Notes under the pieces: model-generated
Seen by the model: the letters and a program-made list of their open reading frames with translations, nothing else
Database searches by the model: none
Told to the model about the DNA's origin: nothing
Made by a program: the position numbers and the translations under genes
Assembly: GCA_964457545.1 (NCBI GenBank)
Contig: CAYWEN010000003.1
Span: 1-64,000 of the forward strand
DNA from: JAGGTJ01 sp964457545
GTDB lineage: Bacteria > Desulfobacterota > DSM-4660 > Desulfatiglandales > Desulfatiglandaceae
Direction: 5' to 3'
DNA: 64,000 nt
Shown here: in pieces, positions 54,313 to 62,694 of the stretch
Layout of the letters: every line of letters begins with the position of its first letter
Numbering within the stretch: position 1 is the stretch's first letter

Positions 54313-55065
54313 ATGAGACTGAAAGACAAGGTTGCATTAGTGACAGGAAGCAGTCGTGGAGTAGGCAGGGCTGTTGCCATAGGTTTTGCAAAAGAGGGAG
54401 CAAAGGTAGTTGTCAATTATACCTCTAATGCAAAAGCTGCTGATGAAGTGGTGGACAAGATAAAATCTCTCGGAAGTGATGCCGTTGCAGTAAAGGCCGA
54501 TGTAGCAAAAAAGGCCAATGCAGAACTTTTGGTGAATTCTGCACTGGAAAATTTTGGAAGACTGGATGTACTTGTAAATAATGCCGGTTTTACCCGTCCT
54601 GCGCTGTTGCTGAAAATGACCGAAGAGCAATGGGATAAGGTTGTTGATATTCATATGAAAGGTGCCTTTCTGTGTTCACAGGCGGCAGCCATGCATATGA
54701 AAGAACAGAAGAGCGGAAAGATAATCAATGTTACATCCGTGGCTGGTGTAGTAGGAACGGTCGGACAGGTTAATTACAGTGCTGCAAAGGGTGGAGTGAT
54801 CAGTATGACGAAATCGATTGCAAGAGAACTTGCCCGTTACAATGTTTGCTGTAATGCCATATCCCTTGGCATAGTGGCTACTGACATGACAGAAACAATA
54901 CGTACGGATGACAAACTAAAAGATATTTATATGAACAGGATACTTTTGAAGCGTTTTGCCGAGGCGGAAGATATTGTTCCGGCATTTGTCTTTTTTGCAT
55001 CAGATGAAAGCAATTACATTACTGCCCAACTGTTGTGTGTAGACGGTGGTTACGGAATGGTATAA
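54313..55065 (+). CDS. short-chain dehydrogenase/reductase, FabG-like
   Basis: A 250-residue classical SDR with the NAD(P) motif TGSSRGVGRAVA at 11-22, NNAG near 90, catalytic Ser in NVTSVAG, and YSAAKGG (YxxxK) near 155. The C-terminus LLCVDGGYGMV is FabG-like. It is the first gene of the rightward benzoyl-CoA-pathway group, so a 3-hydroxyacyl-CoA dehydrogenase role (for example on 3-hydroxypimelyl-CoA) is plausible. A housekeeping 3-oxoacyl-ACP reductase role cannot be excluded from sequence. Confidence 0.82.
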   Translation: MRLKDKVALVTGSSRGVGRAVAIGFAKEGAKVVVNYTSNAKAADEVVDKIKSLGSDAVAVKADVAKKANAELLVNSALENFGRLDVLVNNAGFTRPALLLKMTEEQWDKVVDIHMKGAFLCSQAAAMHMKEQKSGKIINVTSVAGVVGTVGQVNYSAAKGGVISMTKSIARELARYNVCCNAISLGIVATDMTETIRTDDKLKDIYMNRILLKRFAEAEDIVPAFVFFASDESNYITAQLLCVDGGYGMV

Positions 55066-55091
55066 ACTGCATATACCATGGACAGCTTGTG

Positions 55092-55120
55092 AAAGATCGA
55101 GTTGGCATGCAGATCTTTTT
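55092..55120 (+). terminator. weak hairpin after the SDR gene
   Basis: AAAGATC and GATCTTT (55092-55098, 55112-55118) form a 7-bp stem followed by TT and AT-rich sequence. Possible partial terminator between the SDR and bamQ. Confidence 0.4.
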
Positions 55121-55237
55121 AATCCTGTCTGAACATTTCTTGCGACCGGATTATACATGAATTGAGGGAGTAGAAGTCGTTAGATATTCACAATGTTAAC
55201 CGGTTCTTATAAATAAAACTTTTCAGGAGGTATAAAA

Positions 55238-56347
55238 ATGGCAGGAGTTCCAGATAAAATTCAAACATGGCAGATGGTTCAGCCTACTGTGCGTGACAGA
55301 AAGACCGGAGAGGTTGTTACCCCGGGCAAACTTGAAAAGACCGAGATCCCTGTTCCTGAACTGGGACCGGAAGATGTCCTTGTGGAAGTTGCAGGTTGCG
55401 GCGTATGCCATACAGACCTTGGTTATTTTTATGATGGTGTCCCGACAGTTTCAAAACCCCCTCTTACCCTGGGTCATGAGATTTCCGGAACTGTGGTTGC
55501 AGGAGATCCTGCATGGATAGGAAAGGAAGTTATTATACCAGCAGTAATGCCTTGCCGTAAGTGCTATCTGTGCAAGACCGGACGTGGCAACCGTTGCCTC
55601 AACCAAAAAATGCCGGGAAACAGCATTGGCATCTATGGCGGTTTTTCAAGTCATATACCTGTACCCAGTATTGATCTGTGTGAAGTGAAAGAACGTGGGG
55701 ATTTCCCTCTTTCTCACCTTGCAGTAATTGCGGATGCTGCCACAACTCCTTTTCAGGCTGCAAAGAGGGGAGACCTCCAGCCTGGTGACAATGTGGTTAT
55801 TGTTGGTATCGGTGGTGGCGTAGGTCAATATATGGGCCAGATAGCAAGGGCTCTTGGCGCATCAAACATAGTGGGAGTTGAATATGATGAAGCGAAGGTG
55901 GAGAGGGCTCTCCGTATCTGTGCTGATATGTGTATACTTTCCAAAGACAAGGATGCAAAGGCTGTTAACAATGAATTCAAGGCATACTGCAAGGAAAAAG
56001 GACTTCCTACTTACGGATGGAAGATATTCGAGGTTACAGGTGTAAAGGCTGCCCAGGAGATAGCTCTTACTTTGCTCAGCTTTACCAGCAGACTTGTTGT
56101 TGTAGGCTATGGTCTTGCAAAGGTGGATTTTATGATCAGCCGGCTTATGGCATTTGATGCAGAGATGGTTGGGACATGGGGATGTTTGCCTGAATATTAT
56201 CCCACCGTTCTTGATATGGTTCTGAAGGGAAAAATCAATCTTGAAGAATTTGTCCAAACCCGTCCTATGAGTACTATTGTTGAGGCATTTGAAGAAGCCC
56301 ATACCAATCCTCCTCTTCAGAGGATTGTTCTTGTCCCTGATTTTTAA
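55238..56347 (+). CDS. bamQ: 6-hydroxycyclohex-1-ene-1-carbonyl-CoA dehydrogenase
   Basis: A zinc-dependent alcohol dehydrogenase that oxidises 6-hydroxycyclohex-1-ene-1-carbonyl-CoA to the 6-oxo compound in anaerobic benzoyl-CoA degradation (Had in Thauera, BamQ in strict anaerobes). The 369-residue protein has the catalytic zinc site GCGVCHTDLGYF and GHEISG, the structural zinc cysteines PCRKCYLCKTGRGNRC, and the NAD motif GIGGGVGQYMGQIA. Overall composition and the neighbouring ring hydrolase support the specific name over a generic alcohol dehydrogenase. AGGAGG precedes ATG 55238. Confidence 0.88.
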   Translation: MAGVPDKIQTWQMVQPTVRDRKTGEVVTPGKLEKTEIPVPELGPEDVLVEVAGCGVCHTDLGYFYDGVPTVSKPPLTLGHEISGTVVAGDPAWIGKEVIIPAVMPCRKCYLCKTGRGNRCLNQKMPGNSIGIYGGFSSHIPVPSIDLCEVKERGDFPLSHLAVIADAATTPFQAAKRGDLQPGDNVVIVGIGGGVGQYMGQIARALGASNIVGVEYDEAKVERALRICADMCILSKDKDAKAVNNEFKAYCKEKGLPTYGWKIFEVTGVKAAQEIALTLLSFTSRLVVVGYGLAKVDFMISRLMAFDAEMVGTWGCLPEYYPTVLDMVLKGKINLEEFVQTRPMSTIVEAFEEAHTNPPLQRIVLVPDF

Positions 56348-56505
56348 CCGGAACATAAGGTATTTATGCAAGATAAAGATATCCTGCAGATTAAAACTTT
56401 GAAATGTTTCTTTCCACTCTGTGTGACCAGGGTGAAATTTAACAAATGATGGCAGGTATGACAGAAAAGACAAATTGTCGCAAAACATTTAAGGAGGAAT
56501 AACTT

Positions 56506-57651
56506 ATGGCTTTAGACTGGATTCCAAGAGCTCCAAAGGATAAAAAAGTAAATCATCAGATGTATGATGAGAAATATTTGCATAAATCTGAACCACCAAG
56601 AACGCTGTACGAAAAAAGGCCGTTGTTAAATCCCAAGGGTGAAGAGGTTCCTGATCTATATGTTGCATGGATTACACTGGATAATGAAAAACAGTACAAT
56701 TCTTATACCCTTGAAATGCTGCATGCCACTGCTGCTGCCTTTGACAAGGCATCCCATGATCCAAGTGTTGTGTGTGTTATTTTTACTGGTGCAGGGACAA
56801 AGGCCTTTTGTACAGGCGGTAATGTTCCGGAATATTCCGAATATTATGTGATGAGACCCATTGACTGTCAGGAATACATGTCTGTTTACTGGAGGGCATT
56901 TGATACTGTATGGACATCATCCAAACCCTTTATCCGCTGTTGTAACGGTATGAGCATTGGTGGAGGCGAAGAGATTGGAGGGGTTTGCGACCTTACAATA
57001 GCCTCTGATTGTGCAACGTTCGGTCAGGTAGGGCCAAAACATGGGTCTACAGCCATGGGTGGTGCATGCCAGTTCAAACCAGTTGAGATGACTATCCAGG
57101 ATGCCATGTGGAATGCGGTATCATGTGAACAGTGGAGCGCATATACAATGCTGCGGAAGAATTACATCCACAAGGTAGTTCCTATCCTGAAGAAAGATGG
57201 TAAATTTATCCGTAATCCTGCTGTTATCACCGACAAATGGTTAGATAACGGAGAAATTGTATACGGTGAGTTCAAGACCGGTGAAGAGGCCAAGGAAGCC
57301 AGGGCAATGGTAAAGGAATTGGAGCGTGATCGTTCCCTGCTTGATAAAACGTGTATGGATATGGCATGGACCTTTGCCAATCTGATGCCGCAACAGGTGG
57401 CAATGTCTTTCCAGATGATACGGGCTACAAAGAAGACAGCCTGGGAAAGGACCAAGGCGGAGGTGATTATGTGGTGGGCAGCTAATGCGCAGGCATATGG
57501 TGAGCTTGATATGGGAATGACTGCCTTTAATACCAAAAACATAACAGGCACAAGTGATGTGGATATCATAAAATTGCGCCAGATGGTTGCCAACAGTCAT
57601 CCGTACGATGAAGAGATGTTTGAGGCAGTCCTTGGAAAGCCAAAAAAATAG
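56506..57651 (+). CDS. bamA: 6-oxocyclohex-1-ene-1-carbonyl-CoA hydrolase (ring opening)
   Basis: BamA (Oah) adds water to 6-oxocyclohex-1-ene-1-carbonyl-CoA and opens the ring to 3-hydroxypimelyl-CoA; it is a widely used marker for anaerobic aromatic degradation. The 381-residue length and the crotonase-fold sequence fit: VAWITLDNEKQYNSYTLEML, GAGTKAFCTGGNVPEYSEYY, and GMSIGGGEEIGGVCDLTIAS. They are followed by the long family-specific C-terminal part. It has a perfect AAGGAGG nine bases before ATG 56506. It lies 158 bp after bamQ and is followed by a strong terminator. Confidence 0.93.
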   Translation: MALDWIPRAPKDKKVNHQMYDEKYLHKSEPPRTLYEKRPLLNPKGEEVPDLYVAWITLDNEKQYNSYTLEMLHATAAAFDKASHDPSVVCVIFTGAGTKAFCTGGNVPEYSEYYVMRPIDCQEYMSVYWRAFDTVWTSSKPFIRCCNGMSIGGGEEIGGVCDLTIASDCATFGQVGPKHGSTAMGGACQFKPVEMTIQDAMWNAVSCEQWSAYTMLRKNYIHKVVPILKKDGKFIRNPAVITDKWLDNGEIVYGEFKTGEEAKEARAMVKELERDRSLLDKTCMDMAWTFANLMPQQVAMSFQMIRATKKTAWERTKAEVIMWWAANAQAYGELDMGMTAFNTKNITGTSDVDIIKLRQMVANSHPYDEEMFEAVLGKPKK

Positions 57652-57665
57652 GATGAAAAACCAAA

Positions 57666-57701
57666 CCTTACAGTACCTGAAACGGGTACTGTAAGGTTTT
57701 T
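57666..57701 (+). terminator. strong intrinsic terminator after bamA
   Basis: A perfect 12-bp stem CCTTACAGTACC/GGTACTGTAAGG (57666-57677, 57685-57696) with a 7-nt loop and a T5 tail, 14 bp after the stop codon. Confidence 0.88.
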
Positions 57702-58043
57702 GTCCCTGACGGGTTTTTGTTTAGAACCGGTTTGTTTTTATAATTTCAACGCCTGTCAGGAGCACAGTATCTGTTTGCATTCAAAGATATATGCAGATGT
57801 TGTATGGCATACGATAGCAGTTGTCTGTATCTGTCTTTTTTATTTGGTTTTTGTTTGTCACTGCAGATGCCTTGTTCAAGACCAACAATGATATGAGCAA
57901 AATGCCGTTTCAATGCATGGGTATCTTCTTTTCTGTAATCAGGAAACAGGTTGAAGGTATGATCTTATAAACAGGAAACTTGTCAAATGCCCATTGTCTG
58001 GTCACAAGTGAGTAATGTTAATGATAAGGAGGTATGAAAAAAC

Positions 58044-58811
58044 ATGAGTTATCAATATATTAAGGCTGAAATCAAGGACGGTCTTGGTACCATTACCTTG
58101 AACCGCCCTCCAGTCAATGTTCTGAATATTGCAATGATGAGTGAAATTAATGAGGTCCTGAAGGCGTGGCAGAAAGAGAAGGACCTGAAAGTCCTGCTGT
58201 TTGATGCAGAGGGCAAGTGTTTTTCTGCGGGTGTTGATGTAGGGGAACACATGGGGGATATGGCCCCTAAAATGATTGAGACATTTCATGGCATGTTTCG
58301 CTTGATGAACGGATTTGAGATCCCTACAGTCGCTTCAGTTTACAGCTCATGTCTTGGTGGAGGCTGTGAACTTGCTATTTTTTGCGATATGGTGATTGCA
58401 GCAGAGAACACAAAATTGGGACAGCCAGAGGTTCAGGTAGGGGTCTTCCCTCCAATTGCAGCCCAGATTATGCCACGTATTATAGGACGCAAGGCAGCTA
58501 TGGAACTGATACTTTCCGGCAAGGTAATAGGCCCTGAAGATGCTTTGCAGATGGGGCTTGTTAACAAGGTTGTACCAAATGATAAGCTGGCCGCTGAAAC
58601 TGATGATTTTGTAAAACCGTACCTCGGGCTTAGTGCTGAAGTGCTTAGACGGACTAAAAAGGCGATTATGGCAGGGCTACGTGATGACTTTGAAGAATCT
58701 CTCAAGGTTATAGAAGATATATATCTGAATGAGCTTATGGTAAGTGCTGATGCGCAGGAAGGTCTTAAATCCTTTTTGGAAAAAAGAAAACCTGTATGGC
58801 AGAACAAGTGA
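58044..58811 (+). CDS. bamR: cyclohexa-1,5-diene-1-carbonyl-CoA hydratase
   Basis: A crotonase-family enzyme that hydrates the dienoyl-CoA product of benzoyl-CoA reductase to 6-hydroxycyclohex-1-ene-1-carbonyl-CoA (Dch/BamR). The 255-residue protein has the typical order: GTITLNRPPVNVLNIAMMSE, GKCFSAGVDVGEHMG, SSCLGGGCELAIFCDMVIAA, and FPPIAAQIMPRIIGRKAAME. The PPVNVLN and CLGGGCE segments are characteristic of this hydratase branch. The gene follows bamA but is separated by the terminator and a 340-bp leader, so it is probably transcribed separately. An AAGGAGG precedes the ATG at a slightly long spacing. Confidence 0.88.
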   Translation: MSYQYIKAEIKDGLGTITLNRPPVNVLNIAMMSEINEVLKAWQKEKDLKVLLFDAEGKCFSAGVDVGEHMGDMAPKMIETFHGMFRLMNGFEIPTVASVYSSCLGGGCELAIFCDMVIAAENTKLGQPEVQVGVFPPIAAQIMPRIIGRKAAMELILSGKVIGPEDALQMGLVNKVVPNDKLAAETDDFVKPYLGLSAEVLRRTKKAIMAGLRDDFEESLKVIEDIYLNELMVSADAQEGLKSFLEKRKPVWQNK

Positions 58812-58832
58812 TCCTCAAACCTTTATAGAACC

Positions 58833-58929
58833 AAAAAGTCCCATTTACTATATTGCAGTATTGATTCGGAGATCTGATGATCTGCTTGATTTATACTGTA
58901 ATATTGTAATATGAGACTTTTTTTATTTT
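58833..58929 (+). terminator. long-stem terminator after bamR
   Basis: AAAAAGTCCCAT...TATTGCAGTAT (58833-58861) pairs imperfectly with ATACTGTAATATTG...ATGAGACTTTTT (58893-58920), followed by a T-rich run. An inner stem AGATC/GATCT lies in the loop. Confidence 0.7.
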
Positions 58930-59491
58930 TATGAGGTTTGGAGCAATATCCATGTTGTCCGGCGCTGGAGCTGGCCTATGTACAGGTCAATGCGGTTTTG
59001 ATCTTGAAGGATCCTGCATGCTTCTGCAATTGGTTTTATCCATAAAATGCCTTTTTTATACAGTGGCCCTCTTGTGTAATATTCAGCCTTGTTCAGGTTT
59101 AAGTAAAACAAAGCTTGATTGCAGAAATATATTTATTGTATTTATGAGTACATTTTGAGTCTGGTGTGGAAAGCCGGGTAAATGGGGGTCAGAGGTTATG
59201 TGAATTCTACATGATATTTGCCTCAGCATGCGGCAGGATCGCTTGGGTGCTGTGCCTGTTGACTTGTATTTTTTTCTTTGGAGGGCATGGCCTTTTTTTT
59301 GCTTCCCTGAGCTGTCCGCAGGCCATTTTTATAGCTTTTTTTGTGAAAAGATTAAACCTCAGGAGGCACCTAAGGTCATAATGTTCAGGGTTTGAAAACA
59401 GAAACTGTCACAACATTGTCATCTGTTCCTGCACACAGTTTTACAGGACGTGCAAGATGTTAAACGGATACCTAAAAAAGGTGTGTTTGTC
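58930..59491. other. intergenic gap between bamR and the decarboxylase gene
   Basis: About 560 bp. It holds a degenerate piece of the dispersed repeat (59031-59065). A 71-codon frame at 59166-59381 with one hydrophobic stretch lacks a credible start and I do not call it a gene. Confidence 0.5.
59031..59065 (+). repeat. degenerate fragment of the dispersed repeat
   Basis: TTTTATCCATAAAATGCC and TTTTTTATACAGTG match the left arm with several differences. Confidence 0.35.
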
Positions 59492-60634
59492 ATGAACTTA
59501 AATGAAATTCTTGATATGTTGTATGGTGTTTTTTATACAACAGGCATATATCACTTTGACCCAAAACTTGTTGTAATGTGGGCAATTGCCTCTTTTTTTA
59601 TATATCTGGCCATAGTGAAAAAATTTGAACCTCTTCTTCTTTTGCCAATTGGATTTGGCATACTTGTTGTCAACTTCCCTCTTGTTCCTCTTATGGGATA
59701 TTCTCATGGACATCCCCAACTCTTAGAGGTCTTTTATCACTATGGTTTGAAGTGGGAAGTAATTCCATGTGTTATCTTTCTTGGCCTGGGAGCAATGACG
59801 GATTTTGCTCCCCTTATTGCCAACCCCAAGACATTGCTTGTGGGAGCCGGTGCACAACTTGGTGTGTTTGTTACATTTACAGGTACCATCCTGGCCGGTT
59901 TTACCCTTAAAGAAGCCGCCTCTGTCGGCATAATTGGTGGAGCTGATGGTCCTACTACCATATACCTTACACAGCATCTGGCTCCTCAGCTTTTGGGGGC
60001 CAATGCCCTGGCAGCTTATTCATATATGGCAATGGTGCCTCTTATTCAGTCTCCCATCATGAGGATGATGACTACTGAGAAGGAAAGGAAAATTCGTATG
60101 CGCCAATTGCGTCCTGTGTCAAAACAGGAAAAGATATTGTTTCCGTTGGTGACCACCGGTATTATTGCACTGCTTATACCATCTGTCATTCCCCTGATGG
60201 GTATGTTTATGCTTGGCAACCTCATGAAAGAAAGTGGTGTTGTTGGAAGACTTACGGAAACGGCTCAGGGTTCTTTAATGAACATCGTGACTATCTTCCT
60301 CGGGGTTTCGGTGGGTGCGACCATGACTGCTGACAAGTTTTTAAGCTGGAAGCCGCTTTTTATATTCAGCCTTGGTTTGCTTGACTTTGCTGTCTGCACA
60401 GTAGGTGGAATATTGACTGTCAAGATAATGAACCTTTTTCTGAAAGAAAAGATAAACCCCCTAATAGGATCAGCCGGAGTTTCTGCAGTACCAATGGCAG
60501 CTCGTGTCTCCCAGATAGAGGGCCTTAAGGCGGACAAGACAAACCATCTTCTTATGCATGCTATGGGGCCTAATCTGGCCGGAGTTATAGGGTCGGCAGC
60601 AGCTGCTGGTATGTTTATTGCCATGTTCGATTAG
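59492..60634 (+). CDS. gcdB: Na+-translocating decarboxylase beta subunit, GcdB/OadB family
   Basis: The membrane subunit that couples decarboxylation of a carboxybiotin intermediate to Na+ export. ATG 49 codons before the first helix is at 59492 (380 residues); the frame is open slightly further. It has about nine to ten transmembrane helices and the family signature [20 protein letters not shown] near 147, plus [15 protein letters not shown]. After benzoyl-CoA ring opening, beta-oxidation gives glutaryl- and glutaconyl-CoA, so the neighbourhood suggests glutaconyl-CoA decarboxylase. Oxaloacetate and methylmalonyl-CoA decarboxylases share this subunit. No alpha, biotin or gamma subunit gene is nearby. 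Confidence 0.85.
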   Translation: MNLNEILDMLYGVFYTTGIYHFDPKLVVMWAIASFFIYLAIVKKFEPLLLLPIGFGILVVNFPLVPLMGYSHGHPQLLEVFYHYGLKWEVIPCVIFLGLGAMTDFAPLIANPKTLLVGAGAQLGVFVTFTGTILAGFTLKEAASVGIIGGADGPTTIYLTQHLAPQLLGANALAAYSYMAMVPLIQSPIMRMMTTEKERKIRMRQLRPVSKQEKILFPLVTTGIIALLIPSVIPLMGMFMLGNLMKESGVVGRLTETAQGSLMNIVTIFLGVSVGATMTADKFLSWKPLFIFSLGLLDFAVCTVGGILTVKIMNLFLKEKINPLIGSAGVSAVPMAARVSQIEGLKADKTNHLLMHAMGPNLAGVIGSAAAAGMFIAMFD

Positions 60635-60639
60635 TTCTT

Positions 60640-60780
60640 GCCATACATCAATGTCCTTTTTGCACAATCCCGGTGTTAATTTACGGGATTTGTTGTGGAA
60701 TTCTTGCATGTCTTCCTGTGCCCCATGATCTTGCTCAAAAAGGGCTGCCTTTTGTAATTCTGGTGTTCTGCTGCAGGGCC
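60640..60780 (+). repeat. dispersed intergenic repeat, near full length
   Basis: Starts ATACATCAATGTCC and TTTTTGCACAATCCC. A perfect 7-bp stem AATCCCG/CGGGATT (60667-60673, 60684-60690) follows, then CTTCCTGTGCCCCATGATCT. It fills the gap between gcdB and the next gene. Confidence 0.68.
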
Positions 60781-60815
60781 ATTTGCCTGACAAGCCGCTT
60801 CAGGAGTACTTACTG

Positions 60816-61289
60816 ATGAGAAAAATCATATTTGTTGTCTTTGTTTCTTTGCTTTTTTCACCATTTGATGCGTTATCAGTTGAACAGTTTCTTGGTCTTC
60901 CCGTTATTCCCGGTTCACATATCACATCAAAATCAGATATGAAGTTGGAGTTAAAAGTATCACTGCCACATGATACAGTATTAAGTTATTACAAAAAGGC
61001 CCTGTCCGGTCTTAAAGATGTCAAATTCCGTGAGTGGAATAATGCGACATACATAGAAGATGACAGTAATCGTCCATGGCATTCCATTACTATTTCAAAG
61101 GATAACAGGACTTCCAATACTTCTGTTGTAATTATGAAAGACAACTGGACCTGGATAATAGGAACACTCATTCTCAGATTTATAGGTGTTTTTGTTGTAC
61201 TGCTTCTGTTATATGTGGGAATGACTGTATCCGGGAAGATTATCGACAGGTTTGTCAGAAAGATGGACTCAAAAAAAGCGGCAGGATAG
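60816..61289 (+). CDS. exported single-span membrane protein, unknown
   Basis: ATG 60816 with CAGGAG eleven bases upstream gives 157 residues. A signal peptide (KIIFVVFVSLLFSPFDALSV) is followed by a small periplasmic domain (VIPGSHITSKSDMKLELKVS, then YYKKALSGLKDV). A C-terminal transmembrane helix (IIGTLILRFIGVFVVLLLLY) and a basic tail follow. It is not a recognisable OadG/GcdC small pump subunit, which has its helix at the N-terminus. Its place after gcdB nevertheless makes a link to that pump or to membrane metabolism possible. Family not recognised. Confidence 0.6.
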   Translation: MRKIIFVVFVSLLFSPFDALSVEQFLGLPVIPGSHITSKSDMKLELKVSLPHDTVLSYYKKALSGLKDVKFREWNNATYIEDDSNRPWHSITISKDNRTSNTSVVIMKDNWTWIIGTLILRFIGVFVVLLLLYVGMTVSGKIIDRFVRKMDSKKAAG

Positions 61290-61441
61290 ACTGGAATATA
61301 TTTCTGTGCACTATAGTTATCTGCATGTTTGTAGCGGTTGCAGGATTTTTATTGCCACTGTCTTGCAGCGGGTTCTCCATTCCGGAAATTTAACATGTAA
61401 TATCAAGGAAAACAGGGAATTACGGTGGTGGGAGTGTTTTG

Positions 61442-62563
61442 ATGAACGGCGAGGTTACTGAGGTTCAGACAAAAAATGACCTGAAGGCGTTTATAGAGCT
61501 TCCTTATAGCATTTATAACAAGACATTCAGGAATTGGGTTCCTCCACTGTATGTTGATATAAAAGAAAGACTTAACAGAAAAAAGTATCCCTTTTTTGAA
61601 TACAGTGATTCTGTGTTTTTTATTTATAAAGAACAGAACAGGGTGCTTGGGAGAATAACAGCATCTGTAAATCACAGATATAATGACTATTTTAATGAGC
61701 AGACCGGTTTTTTTGGCTTTTTTGAATCGGTTGACAGACAAGATGTGGCTGACAGCCTTTTTGCAAAGGCGGCAGACTGGCTTAAAACCAACAATATGAA
61801 CAGGATGATAGGTCCCTTTAATTTCTCAACCAATGAAGAAGGAGGGTTGCTGATAAAGGGGTTTGACAGGCCACCAATGATAATGATGACTTATAACCCC
61901 GAATATTATATCTGCTTGTATGAAGGCTTTGGCCTTGAAAAAATAAAGGAATTATGGGCCTGGTATATGGACAGACACCGTTTGAATCTGTCTGAGAAGA
62001 TGTTGCGGCTTGTCAGTCATATTGAAAACAGGCCTGACATTACATTCAGAACACTCAACATGAAAAGACTCGGTGATGATGTTTTAAAGATAAAAGATAT
62101 TTACAATGAGGCATGGAGAAAAAACTGGGGTTTTGTGCCTTATACTGACGCCGAAATAGAACAGCTTGCAAAATCTCTCAAGATGATCGTTGATCCTTCA
62201 TTGGTAATTATTGCAGAGGTGAATGGTGAACCTGCCGGTTTTGTTATAGGATTACCGGACATTAATGAATTAACGATTGATTTCAGGGGCAGGCTTTTTC
62301 CTTTCGGGATATTTAAGTTGCTTTTTGGCCTAAAAAAGATAAAACAGATGCGTGTTGTAACCTTGGGAGTCAAAGAAAAGTTCAGACGAAAAGGTATTGA
62401 TGCGGTATTATACTGCAAATTAACCAGGAATGCCTTAGAGAAAGGCATGTTGGGGAGTGAAATGTCGTGGATACTTGATGATAACTATTCCATGAATAAT
62501 ATTTTGAAGAACCTTAATGCAATAAAATACAAGAAATACGGCATATATGGTATGGCACTGTAG
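61442..62563 (+). CDS. GNAT-like acyltransferase, unknown substrate
   Basis: A 373-residue protein from ATG 61442 (GGGAG eight bases upstream). The N-terminal half has IELPYSIYNKTFRNWVPPLY and VLGRITASVNHRYNDYF, IGPFNFSTNEEGGLLIKGF. The C-terminal half resembles a GNAT fold, with EVNGEPAGFVIGLPDINE, VVTLGVKEKFRRKGIDAVLY for CoA binding, and WILDDNYSMNNILKNLNA. Such proteins occur widely in anaerobes without assigned function. It may be co-transcribed with the preceding membrane protein gene. Confidence 0.65.
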   Translation: MNGEVTEVQTKNDLKAFIELPYSIYNKTFRNWVPPLYVDIKERLNRKKYPFFEYSDSVFFIYKEQNRVLGRITASVNHRYNDYFNEQTGFFGFFESVDRQDVADSLFAKAADWLKTNNMNRMIGPFNFSTNEEGGLLIKGFDRPPMIMMTYNPEYYICLYEGFGLEKIKELWAWYMDRHRLNLSEKMLRLVSHIENRPDITFRTLNMKRLGDDVLKIKDIYNEAWRKNWGFVPYTDAEIEQLAKSLKMIVDPSLVIIAEVNGEPAGFVIGLPDINELTIDFRGRLFPFGIFKLLFGLKKIKQMRVVTLGVKEKFRRKGIDAVLYCKLTRNALEKGMLGSEMSWILDDNYSMNNILKNLNAIKYKKYGIYGMAL

Positions 62564-62694
62564 ATATATACAGCACAGGGCCATAAAACTCGTAAGCCAT
62601 TACCCCTTGCACTGTCTTTACATCCATAAAAGACGTTTGCAATATGTCCTGTTTTTAAAGGCCTTGATTTTTGCTGGGCTCAATGCCCAAATAT

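Noticed and set aside
59166..59381. A 71-codon frame between bamR and gcdB with a hydrophobic stretch.
   Set aside because: It has no good start or RBS, contains low-complexity sequence and matches no family I know.
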